Shown: one piece after another, positions 6,574-13,044 of the stretch | Layout of the letters: each line of letters starts with the position of its first letter | Numbering within the stretch: the first letter of the stretch is position 1 | Position numbers and translations under genes: made by a program | Notes under the pieces: generated by a model | Databases searched by the model: none | What the model saw: only the letters and a program-made list of their open reading frames with translations | Told to the model about the DNA's origin: nothing | Assembly (NCBI GenBank): GCA_003248845.1 | Contig: QFPD01000007.1 | Coordinates: 1-16,579, forward strand | Direction of reading: 5' to 3' | Length of the DNA: 16,579 nt | Source: Microbacterium sp. | GTDB lineage: Bacteria > Actinomycetota > Actinomycetes > Actinomycetales > Microbacteriaceae

Positions 6574-7872
6574 ATGTACGAATCTCCGAGAGTTTCCGAG
6601 AGCGATGGCGATGCTGCCGCGCTCGCGGAGATCGCCGCGGGCGTCGAGAGCGTGGATGCCGTGCTCCGCGTCGCCGAGATCGCACAGGTGCGCCTGCTGG
6701 CCCGCGCCGGACAGTTGGCCCAGAAGCAGGCGTCGAGCTCCCCGGCATCGGTGCGGCTGCACGACATGGTGCTGCGGTCGATCGCGGCCGAACTCGGTGG
6801 CATCCTGCGCATCGCGGACCGCACGGTGCAGCGCCGCATCGATGACGCCCGCACGATCGTCGAGGACTATCCCGCCGCGCTCGCGGCCTGGGAAGACGGC
6901 CGCATCACGCGCGGGCACGTCCGTGTGATCGTGGATGCCGGTGGCATCGTTCCGCCCGGGACGCGCGAACAGTTCGAGGCTGAAGCCGTCTCGCGTTGCG
7001 AGCGCGACACCCCCAACCGGGTCAGGGCGGCGATCGAGATCCTCGCTGAGCGCCTCGCCGAACGCTCCTTCACCGAGCGCCATCGCGACGCCGCCGACGA
7101 ACGCTGCGTGCGCGTGGTCTGCGGCCGCGACGGGATGAGCGACGTCGTCGCGACTGTGCCGACGGTCATCGCCGACGGCATCCTCGACCGACTCACCCAG
7201 CAGGCGCAGATCATCATCGATGCGCGGCAGAAGGGCGACGATGACACCCGCCGCATCGATCAGGTGCGCACCGACGTCTTCTCCGACCTGCTCCTCGCGG
7301 GCACGCCCGCTCTCGACGCGCCCGGCGACGTTGCGGGCACCCTCGGTGCGGTCCGTGCCCAGGTGCAGGTGATCGTGCCCGCCCTCACGCTTCTCGGCGT
7401 CGACGATGGCCCGGCCGACCTCGTCGGTTGTTCTCCGATCGACGCCGATACGGCTCGTTGCCTCGCCCGGAACGCCACGTCATGGACGCGCGTGCTCACC
7501 GACCCCGTCGACGGCACGGTCGTGGCCGTCGACCGGTACCGCGTGCCGTGGCCGCAGCGCCGCTTCCTGCGCGCCCGCGACCAGCACTGCCGATTCCCCG
7601 GATGCCGCAGACCTGCGATCCGCTCCGAGATCGATCACACCGTCGATGCCGCGCTCGGCGGCCCCACCGCGCTCTCCAACCTCGCCCATTTGTGTCAACG
7701 TCATCACTCGATGAAGCAATTCACGCGCTGGACGGTCGTACAACTGCCCCGCGGAGTGCTCGTCTGGACCTCACCCACGGGGCGCGTCTACCGCGAAGAC
7801 GCACCCGCACCTCCCGTGTCGTTCATGGTCGCCTCCTCCGATCGATCCCCGACAGACCCGCCGCCGTTCTGA
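6574..7872 (+). CDS. DUF222 domain protein with C-terminal HNH endonuclease domain (13E12-repeat-like family)
   Basis: This 432-residue protein is of a family that is often multicopy in Actinobacteria, with no settled function. Residues about 25-310 form the helical DUF222 region, including an ADRTVQRRIDDA helix at 81-92. The HNH nuclease module is at about 330-385: C339 and C344 in QHCRFPGC, the catalytic-type EIDHTVDAALGG (352-363, D354-H355), N369 in LSNLAHLC, then C374 and H377-H378. The HNH core looks intact, so metal-dependent DNA cleavage is plausible but unproven. A proline- and serine-rich tail ends the protein. The ATG at 6574 is directly downstream of a perfect TATAAT. The frame stays open back to 6511, but that part overlaps the promoter. 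Confidence 0.88.
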   Translation: MYESPRVSESDGDAAALAEIAAGVESVDAVLRVAEIAQVRLLARAGQLAQKQASSSPASVRLHDMVLRSIAAELGGILRIADRTVQRRIDDARTIVEDYPAALAAWEDGRITRGHVRVIVDAGGIVPPGTREQFEAEAVSRCERDTPNRVRAAIEILAERLAERSFTERHRDAADERCVRVVCGRDGMSDVVATVPTVIADGILDRLTQQAQIIIDARQKGDDDTRRIDQVRTDVFSDLLLAGTPALDAPGDVAGTLGAVRAQVQVIVPALTLLGVDDGPADLVGCSPIDADTARCLARNATSWTRVLTDPVDGTVVAVDRYRVPWPQRRFLRARDQHCRFPGCRRPAIRSEIDHTVDAALGGPTALSNLAHLCQRHHSMKQFTRWTVVQLPRGVLVWTSPTGRVYREDAPAPPVSFMVASSDRSPTDPPPF

Positions 7873-7971
7873 GCACCGCACCGCCCCGCGCCGCCCGGCC
7901 CGTATCGAGGCGTGGCAGGGATCCGACGCACATCGACTGTTCGGCGGCTCCCCACCGTCGGTCCAGCCGCG

Positions 7972-7977
7972 CAAACT
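7972..7977 (+). promoter_or_regulatory. Weak -10-like box CAAACT before the HD-domain gene
   Basis: CAAACT differs from TAnnnT at the first base but sits 6 nt before the ATG at 7984, the same place as the leaderless -10 boxes of other genes in this window. It is therefore a tentative leaderless promoter. Confidence 0.35.
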
Positions 7978-7983
7978 GATCCC

Positions 7984-8589
7984 ATGCGCCTCACCGACAT
8001 CGTCGCGCCCGACACGCTCGCTGCGCGCGGAGCGCTCGCCCTCGCCCGCGAGTACCAATCGCCTGCTCTCACCGCGCACGCCCTCCGCTCGTGGTTCTGG
8101 GCCGAAGCGTTCGCGCGCGTCGACGGCATCCACGACATCGATCACGAGCTGCTCTATGTGGCCGCCGTGCTGCACGACATCGGCACCGTCACCGCATTCG
8201 ACAACCACACGATCTCCTACGAGCGCGCGGGAGGCCACGTCGCGGTCGCCCTCACCGCGGGCGCGGGCTGGGAGCAGGCGCGGCGCCAGCGCGTGCTCGA
8301 CGTGATCGTGCGGCACAACTGGCCCACCGTCGACCCGGCGATGGATGCCGAAGGTTACCTGCTCGAGATCGCGACGGGCCTCGATATCTCCGGGGCGCGG
8401 CCCGACGCTCTGCCCGAAGACTTCCGACGCGACGTCCTCGCCCGCTATCCGCGCGGTGCTCTCGCCGCCGAGTTCGGAGCCTGTGTCGTCGATCAGGCCG
8501 CTCGGAAGCCCGACACCGCCGCGCGCCGCCTGGTGGACGGCGGCATCGTCGCAAAGCTCGCCGCGAACCCGCTCGAACAGCTCCGCTGA
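7984..8589 (+). CDS. HD-domain metal-dependent hydrolase, cyanamide-hydratase-like
   Basis: This 201-residue protein has a full HD metal site: H32 (LTAHALRSWFWAEAFA region), H64-D65 in VLHDIGTV, H111 and D134 in the ATGLDISG segment. The pattern H-x2-R-x2-W before the HD pair and the LHDIG motif resemble the cyanamide hydratase (Ddi2/3-like) branch of HD proteins rather than the signalling GGDEF-linked HD-GYP or the dNTPase types. The natural substrate is unknown, and that assignment rests on remembered similarity. The ATG at 7984 was chosen because the upstream in-frame GTG (7912) adds a non-conserved stretch and the ATG has a -10-like box at leaderless distance. The gene stands alone between the HNH and DUF1992 genes. 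Confidence 0.8.
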   Translation: MRLTDIVAPDTLAARGALALAREYQSPALTAHALRSWFWAEAFARVDGIHDIDHELLYVAAVLHDIGTVTAFDNHTISYERAGGHVAVALTAGAGWEQARRQRVLDVIVRHNWPTVDPAMDAEGYLLEIATGLDISGARPDALPEDFRRDVLARYPRGALAAEFGACVVDQAARKPDTAARRLVDGGIVAKLAANPLEQLR

Positions 8590-8618
8590 GTGCCGACCCA
8601 CCCCCTCTCACGGCGTCG

Positions 8619-8624
8619 TAGCCT
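8619..8624 (+). promoter_or_regulatory. -10 box TAGCCT, leaderless start of the DUF1992 gene
   Basis: TAGCCT is followed by GGGAGG and then the GTG at 8631. GGGAGG touches the start codon directly and so is too close to act as a ribosome binding site. A leaderless message is the simpler reading. Confidence 0.6.
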
Positions 8625-8630
8625 GGGAGG

Positions 8631-9236
8631 GTGAGCACCGACGCGCACCGCCCCGACCCCCGCACGCGTGCGGCGGAGTACCGGGATGCGCAGAACGGAG
8701 AAGCGACACCGGAGCGCGACACCGCGGCATCCACCCCTCCGCCGCTGCGCACCGCTCACGACCGTGCCGCTTACATCGAGACGACGATCCAGCAGGCGAT
8801 CCGCCGCGGAGAGTTCGACGACCTGCCCGGCGCCGGCAAACCCATCGAAGACCTCGGCACGCACCACGACCCCGACTGGTGGATCAGGCGCAAGATCCGG
8901 TCGGAGAACCTGGAGGGGCTCGGCCCGCCCGCACTCCGACTGCGCGTCGAGCACGCCGAAATGGCCGAGCGCCTCGACGACCTGACGCGCGAAGCCGACG
9001 TGCGTGAGCACGTCACCGACTTCAACGCACGCGTGCGAAGCGCACGCATGCAGCTGCAAGGCGGTCCGCCCGTCGTCACCCCGGAACACGACGTCGAGGC
9101 AGAGGTCGCCGCTTGGGCACAGCGCCGCGCAGCACGCGCCGCCCAGATCGCGTCAGCCGCCGCCGCTGCGAAGGACGCCGCCGCCGACGCGGCTGCCGAG
9201 CGCCGACGCCGATGGTTCCGCCTCCGCAAGCCGTAG
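8631..9236 (+). CDS. DUF1992 (DnaJ-homologue subfamily C member 28 conserved domain) protein
   Basis: This 201-residue protein has the DUF1992 domain at about 45-115: IQQAIRRGEFDDLPGAGKP (53-71), then DPDWWIRRKIRSENL (80-94). These match the family hallmarks GEFDxLPGxGKPL and DPxWWxxRKI. The family has no firmly known biochemical role, and despite the name there is no J domain here. A proline-containing, charged N-terminal tail precedes the domain. The C-terminal 60 residues are Ala/Arg/Glu-rich and probably helical or coiled coil. The GTG start was chosen because of TAGCCT 6 nt upstream. The stop codon lies in the first copy of a 14-bp tandem repeat. Confidence 0.88.
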   Translation: MSTDAHRPDPRTRAAEYRDAQNGEATPERDTAASTPPPLRTAHDRAAYIETTIQQAIRRGEFDDLPGAGKPIEDLGTHHDPDWWIRRKIRSENLEGLGPPALRLRVEHAEMAERLDDLTREADVREHVTDFNARVRSARMQLQGGPPVVTPEHDVEAEVAAWAQRRAARAAQIASAAAAAKDAAADAAAERRRRWFRLRKP

Positions 9237-9260
9237 AAGACAAGCCGTAGAAGACAAGCC
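9228..9260 (+). repeat. 14-bp tandem duplication, 2.4 copies, across a stop codon
   Basis: AAGCCGTAGAAGAC occurs at 9228-9241 and again, identical, at 9242-9255, followed by a partial copy AAGCC. The first copy carries the last codons and the TAG stop of the DUF1992 gene. The identity of the copies points to a recent slippage duplication. Confidence 0.85.
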
Positions 9261-9297
9261 CTACACGAATCGAACCGACCGCGAAAGGATTCCCGTC

Positions 9298-10317
9298 ATG
9301 CGTGGAGTCATCATGCACGCCCCCGGCGACGTGCGCGTCGAGGACCGCCCCGACCCGCAGATCGTCGACCCGACCGATGCCGTCATCCGGCTTGCCGCGA
9401 CCTGCATCTGCGGCTCCGACCTGTGGCCCTATCGCGGTGCGGATGCGCCCGATCACTCCCCGATGGGCCATGAGTACGTCGGCGTCGTCACCGAGATCGG
9501 CAACGCGGTCGCGAACGTGAAGGTCGGCGACTTCGTCGTCGGCTCCTTCTTCACCTCCGACAACACGTGCGAGATCTGTCGGGCCGGCTACCAGTCGCAC
9601 TGCGTCAACCGCACGCCCATCGGGCGGGAGGGCACGCAGGCCGAATTCGCCCGCATCCCGAACGCCGACGGCACGCTCGTCGCAACTCCCGGTCAGCCCG
9701 ACGCCGACCTCATCCCGTCGCTTCTCGCCGCGTCCGACGTCCTCGGCACGGGCTGGTTCGCCGCCGTTGCCGCAGAAGTCGGGCCGGGCAAGACCGTCGC
9801 CGTGGTCGGTGACGGCGCGGTGGGGCTCTGCGGCATCCTCGCCGCCCGGCAGCTCGGGGCGGAGCGCATCATCGCGATGAGCCGCCATGCCGACCGGCAG
9901 GCACTCGCCCGCCGATTCGGCGCGACCGACATCGTCGAGGAACGCGGAAAGGACGGCGTCCGTCGCGTGAAGGAACTCACCGATGGCCTCGGTGCGCACA
10001 GCGTGATCGAGGCGGTCGGCACGCAGGATTCCATGGACCAGGCCATCCGCTCGACACGCCCCGGCGGTCATGTCGGCTTCGTCGGCGTCTCGCACGATGT
10101 CGCGATCGACGGCTACCGCCTGTTCGGCTCCGGCATGCACCTGCATGGCGGCCCCGCGCCCGTGCGCCGCTTCCTGCCGGAGCTCATCCGACTGATCTGG
10201 GACCGCGAGATCGACCCGGGGGCCGTGTTCGACCTGACGCTCCCGCTCGAGGATGCCGCGGAGGGCTACCGCGCGATGGACGAGCGTCGCGCGACAAAAG
10301 TCCTGCTCACGGTCTGA
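9298..10317 (+). CDS. Zinc-dependent alcohol dehydrogenase family (MDR superfamily) oxidoreductase
   Basis: This 339-residue cytoplasmic NAD(P)-dependent dehydrogenase has an unknown substrate. The catalytic zinc ligands are visible as C38 (CICGSD), H58-E59 (GHE) and D147 (ASD). In the structural zinc loop the usual first Cys is Asp (D88), followed by C91, C94 and C102. The Rossmann motif VVGDGAVG is at 169-176. The end of the second strand reads MSRHADR (194-200) with no acidic residue, which favours NADPH; this is an inference. AAAGGA about 8 nt before the ATG is a good ribosome binding site, so this gene, unlike its neighbour, has a leader. It converges with the EamA gene, with 32 bases between them. 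Confidence 0.9.
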   Translation: MRGVIMHAPGDVRVEDRPDPQIVDPTDAVIRLAATCICGSDLWPYRGADAPDHSPMGHEYVGVVTEIGNAVANVKVGDFVVGSFFTSDNTCEICRAGYQSHCVNRTPIGREGTQAEFARIPNADGTLVATPGQPDADLIPSLLAASDVLGTGWFAAVAAEVGPGKTVAVVGDGAVGLCGILAARQLGAERIIAMSRHADRQALARRFGATDIVEERGKDGVRRVKELTDGLGAHSVIEAVGTQDSMDQAIRSTRPGGHVGFVGVSHDVAIDGYRLFGSGMHLHGGPAPVRRFLPELIRLIWDREIDPGAVFDLTLPLEDAAEGYRAMDERRATKVLLTV

Positions 10318-10343
10318 CCGACGAGAGCTCCATCCGGGGTGAT

Positions 10344-10366
10344 CCGCCCCTACCCGAGCGGGGCGG
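10344..10366. terminator. Possible bidirectional terminator hairpin between convergent genes
   Basis: CCGCCCC (10344-10350) and GGGGCGG (10360-10366) pair perfectly around a 9-base loop. It lies at the meeting point of the dehydrogenase gene (plus) and the EamA gene (minus) and overlaps the last codons of the latter. No T-tract follows on either side, so the terminator role is inferred from position. Confidence 0.45.
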
Positions 10367-11273
10367 TCGCCTCGCGCGCGTGGCGTCCCGCGGCGCGCAC
10401 GGCGCCGATGGATGCTACGACGACGAGCGCGATCCCCGCGATCTCCAGCACACTCACGTGCTGACCGAGAAGCACGAATCCGGCGAGGGTCGCCGTCGCC
10501 GGGGCGAGACTCATGAGGATCGCGAAGGCGGATGCCGCGAGCCGCCGCAGTGCGATGAGCTCGAACGCGTACGGCAGCGTCGACGAGAGCAGCGCGACGG
10601 CGGCGCCCAGGCCCACGATTCCCAGCACGTGGAGGTCGAACCGCAGCAGGACTGACCCCGCGGTCGCGAGCCCGAACGGCAGCGACACGAGCGCGCCGAT
10701 CGCCATCGCGAGCGCCAGCCCGTCGAGCTTCGCGAACTCCGCGCCCACGCGCGCCGAAGAGAGGATGTAGAGCGCCCACATCGCCGCAGCGCCGAGCGCG
10801 CAGAGCACCCCGACGACGTCCAGGCGATCCCAGCCCCCGCCCCCGAGCGCGACGACACCGGCGAGCGCGAGCGCGGCCCACAGCCACGCCGACGCTCGCC
10901 GACTCGCGAGGATCGAGAGGGTGAGGGGCCCGAGGACCTCGATCGTGACGGTGACGCCGAGCGGCAGCCGCTCGAGGGCGAGGTAGAACAGTCCGTTCAT
11001 CACCGCGAGCGCCAACCCGAGCCGCACGACCGCAGCCCAGGCGGCACGGTCGTGACCTCGCACGCCGGGCCGCGCGACGACCAGGAGGATCAGCGCGGAG
11101 AACACGAGCCGCAGCATGACCATGCCGAGCGCCCCCACCTGCGGGAACAGCAGCACGGCTACCGACGCGCCGACCTCCTGGCAGGCGAGACCTGCGATGA
11201 CCAGCACGACCGCCCCGCCGGATCGCCCGGCGCCACCCGCGACTCCCGTCGCGCCAGCGGCGGACGCGGTCAC
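10350..11273 (-). CDS. EamA/DMT-family exporter, RhtA-like
   Basis: This 307-residue inner-membrane protein has about ten hydrophobic segments in two EamA halves, the drug/metabolite transporter layout. The region NGLFYLALERLPLGV followed by TVTIEVLGPL resembles RhtA (threonine/homoserine efflux) and related actinobacterial exporters, so amino-acid or metabolite export is likely; the substrate is not shown by sequence. The GTG at 11273 was chosen because it overlaps the stop of the upstream lipoprotein gene in GTGA, giving translational coupling and a normal family length. The frame is open back to 11570, but that extension is charged, not conserved-looking, and is a shadow of the lipoprotein gene. 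It shares an operon with the lipoprotein gene. Confidence 0.88.
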   Translation of the reverse strand: MTASAAGATGVAGGAGRSGGAVVLVIAGLACQEVGASVAVLLFPQVGALGMVMLRLVFSALILLVVARPGVRGHDRAAWAAVVRLGLALAVMNGLFYLALERLPLGVTVTIEVLGPLTLSILASRRASAWLWAALALAGVVALGGGGWDRLDVVGVLCALGAAAMWALYILSSARVGAEFAKLDGLALAMAIGALVSLPFGLATAGSVLLRFDLHVLGIVGLGAAVALLSSTLPYAFELIALRRLAASAFAILMSLAPATATLAGFVLLGQHVSVLEIAGIALVVVASIGAVRAAGRHAREATAPLG

Positions 11274-12517
11274 GGGATGGGGCAGACGGCCGCGGCCGTC
11301 ACCTGCGCACCCATGTCCTCGGCCGTCCAGGGAAGGCCCGCATCGGGCGCGGTGTGACCCGCCGCGGCAGGCGCCTTCGACGTGATCGCCGCGAGCTCCC
11401 ACGCGAGTGCCCGCACGAGCACGTCCGACGCGCGGGAGTTGTTGAGCGCGACGACGATCGTCATCCCCGTGTTGCGGTCGGCGAACGCCGCCGTCAAGAA
11501 GCCCGGGACCGACCCGTACTGGCCCACGAGCGTGCCCGCCTGATACGTGCCGCCCGTCGCCGTGAACCACGACGCGGCATCCCCCGCCGCCGGCAGCGGA
11601 GCTTCGAACCGGTCGCCCTTGTCGTACGCCCGCGCACCGAGGGCGAGAGCCTGCGTGTAGCGACCGAGGTCCTCGAGGTCCGACACGACGCCGCCCGCGG
11701 TGTTCGCGACGGTCGGGGAGAGGTCACCGAGATCGACCGGCGCCGCGCACTCGACCGCGCCCTCCGCATTGTTCGGCGACCAGAGCCCGTGCACCGTCGC
11801 CGCCGCCGATGCGGGCAGCGACGTGTCGGGCATGCCGATCGGGTCGAACACGTAGCGTGCGTAGAGCGCCTGCATGCTCTCGCGCGATGCGCGCTCGAGC
11901 GCGATGCCCAGAAGCGCGTAGCCCGTGTCGGAGTCGGCGAACGATCCCGCCGCGGTGCCCGGCCGCGTGATGCCGTAGCCCACGAGTTCGCGCGCGTTCC
12001 ACGCACGCTCCGGCGTCGCGATGATCCGGTTGAAGACGGCCGGAGTGTAGGGCGCGAGCCCGCTCGTCGAGTTGCACAGCTGCGCGAGAGTGATCCCCTC
12101 GAGCGCGGGCACCCCGGATACATACGTCGACACGCTGTCCTCGAGCTTCACGACGCCGTCGGCGACCAGTCCGTAGAGGACGTCGCACGTCATGGCACGC
12201 GTGATGCTCCCGGCTGTGAAGCTGGCGCCGGCGTCCACACCCGCCGCCCCCGGCGCCACCGTGCCCTCCGCGGAGAGCCAGGTCCCCGCCCACGGCGCCC
12301 AGACGCCGACGAGCGCGCCGCTGGCGCCGGACGCCGCGACGGCGCGGTCGACAGCCGCCTGCAGCTGTGCCTGCGTGTCATCCGCGAACGCGGCATCCAC
12401 CTGCGCGGGCAGGTCGACGGTGGGCCCGGAGTCGGGCGCGCATGCGGCGAGCGAGAGCGCCAATGCTGCGGCGGTGACGACCGCACCGATCCGTGTCGCG
12501 CGTCCAGTACGCGGCAT
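11270..12517 (-). CDS. Lipoprotein of the serine beta-lactamase / D-Ala-D-Ala carboxypeptidase fold with altered catalytic motifs
   Basis: This 415-residue protein has a type II signal peptide with lipobox LAAC, lipidated at C26, so it sits on the outer face of the membrane. The fold is that of class C beta-lactamase-like serine hydrolases: the GSITRAMT region (103-110), a TSGLAPY segment (151-157), PGTAAGSF (186-193), TGYALLG (198-204) and VPGFLT (337-342). The catalytic motifs are not standard. SxxK is S104-I-T-R107, the Tyr motif is D195-S-D197 instead of Y-x-N, and the last motif is Q333-Y-G335 instead of HxG/KTG. It may therefore be a non-enzymatic binding protein; activity by another mechanism cannot be excluded. 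A TACGCT -10-like box lies at 12543-12548. The downstream exporter gene is coupled. Confidence 0.88.
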   Translation of the reverse strand: MPRTGRATRIGAVVTAAALALSLAACAPDSGPTVDLPAQVDAAFADDTQAQLQAAVDRAVAASGASGALVGVWAPWAGTWLSAEGTVAPGAAGVDAGASFTAGSITRAMTCDVLYGLVADGVVKLEDSVSTYVSGVPALEGITLAQLCNSTSGLAPYTPAVFNRIIATPERAWNARELVGYGITRPGTAAGSFADSDTGYALLGIALERASRESMQALYARYVFDPIGMPDTSLPASAAATVHGLWSPNNAEGAVECAAPVDLGDLSPTVANTAGGVVSDLEDLGRYTQALALGARAYDKGDRFEAPLPAAGDAASWFTATGGTYQAGTLVGQYGSVPGFLTAAFADRNTGMTIVVALNNSRASDVLVRALAWELAAITSKAPAAAGHTAPDAGLPWTAEDMGAQVTAAAVCPIP

Positions 12518-12542
12518 CCCTCACCCCCGAAAGTTCCTTCTC

Positions 12543-12548
12543 AGCGTA
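12543..12548 (-). promoter_or_regulatory. -10-like box TACGCT of the lipoprotein-exporter operon
   Basis: TACGCT on the minus strand is 25 nt before the lipoprotein ATG, leaving a short leader with AAGGAA and GAGGG stretches. Unlike several neighbours, this gene would therefore have a 5' leader. No clear -35 element is seen. Confidence 0.4.
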
Positions 12549-12626
12549 GGACACATTGCCGCGAGCCCCCGCCAGCGTGACGCGATCGATGCAGAACCGA
12601 AGCGGTGAGCGTGGCGCACGGATGCC

Positions 12627-12632
12627 TAGGGT
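12627..12632 (+). promoter_or_regulatory. -10 box TAGGGT of the DUF2470 gene, leaderless
   Basis: TAGGGT is followed by GGGAGC and the ATG at 12639, the typical 6-nt leaderless spacing. Confidence 0.6.
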
Positions 12633-12638
12633 GGGAGC

Positions 12639-12950
12639 ATGCCGCACAACTTCGACGCCGACGCTCTCGCGGGCGTTCTCGGTCATATGAACAACGACCA
12701 CACCGACGACAACCTTCTGATCGCGCGCGCCTTCTCCCCGCTTCCGGACGTCGTGTCGGCGTCGATGACGACGTTCGACGGCGCCGCCGGTCAGTGGCAT
12801 GTGATCACCGCCGACGGCGCTGAGGACGTCATCCGCGTGCCGTGGCTCGGCGGCGAGATCACGGAGCGGCGCGAGGTCCGCCGCGAGATCGTCGCGCTCT
12901 ACGACGAGGCATGCGCCCGCCTGGGCGTCACCGCGCGGCCGCACGACTGA
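12639..12950 (+). CDS. DUF2470 domain protein, probable heme-related partner of heme oxygenase
   Basis: This 103-residue single-domain protein has the DUF2470 pattern GHMNNDHTDDN (15-25, with H16, D20, H21) and the WHVITADGAEDVIRVPW strand region. DUF2470 forms the C-terminal part of HugZ-type heme-utilisation proteins, and also occurs alone in Actinobacteria. Here it directly precedes heme oxygenase (94 bases), which supports a role in heme handling; no enzyme activity can be claimed for the isolated domain. The ATG is set by a TAGGGT box 6 nt upstream. It has its own promoter, and no iron box is seen in front of it, so the two genes may respond differently to iron unless transcription reads through. 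Confidence 0.88.
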   Translation: MPHNFDADALAGVLGHMNNDHTDDNLLIARAFSPLPDVVSASMTTFDGAAGQWHVITADGAEDVIRVPWLGGEITERREVRREIVALYDEACARLGVTARPHD

Positions 12951-13009
12951 CCTCGCACCGGTGTGCCGCTGCCGCGCAACACACAGCACCGCCTGAGTAA
13001 ACCTTCAGT

Positions 13010-13028
13010 TTAGGTGAGCCTTAGTTTC
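13010..13028 (+). promoter_or_regulatory. DtxR/IdeR-type iron box in the heme oxygenase promoter
   Basis: The 19-bp TTAGGTGAGCCTTAGTTTC matches the DtxR/IdeR consensus TWAGGTWAGSCTWACCTWA at about 15 positions, with a perfect left half. It fills the space between a weak -35 (TTTAGG, 13009-13014) and the -10 box (13032-13037), so binding of the iron-loaded repressor would block RNA polymerase. Iron repression of hmuO by DtxR is known in Corynebacterium. Confidence 0.7.
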
Positions 13029-13031
13029 AGC

Positions 13032-13037
13032 TATGCT
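13032..13037 (+). promoter_or_regulatory. -10 box TATGCT of hmuO, leaderless
   Basis: TATGCT is 7 nt before the ATG at 13045. The ATG inside this box (13033) is in frame with the gene, but cannot be the start if the box is the promoter. Confidence 0.65.
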
Positions 13038-13044
13038 GACGGTC

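Noticed and set aside
9076..10887. 603-residue open frame on the minus strand opposite the dehydrogenase and exporter genes
   Set aside because: It is an antisense shadow: Arg/Gly/Ala-rich, no domain, and it covers well-supported genes on both strands. Long antisense frames are usual at this GC content.
11274..11570. N-terminal extension of the EamA exporter back to 11570
   Set aside because: The extension is a His/Arg/Gly-rich out-of-frame copy of the lipoprotein gene. The GTGA-coupled start at 11273 gives the normal exporter length.
13033..13044. ATG at 13033 as the heme oxygenase start
   Set aside because: The ATG is inside the TATGCT -10 box. The next in-frame ATG at 13045 is at leaderless distance from it.
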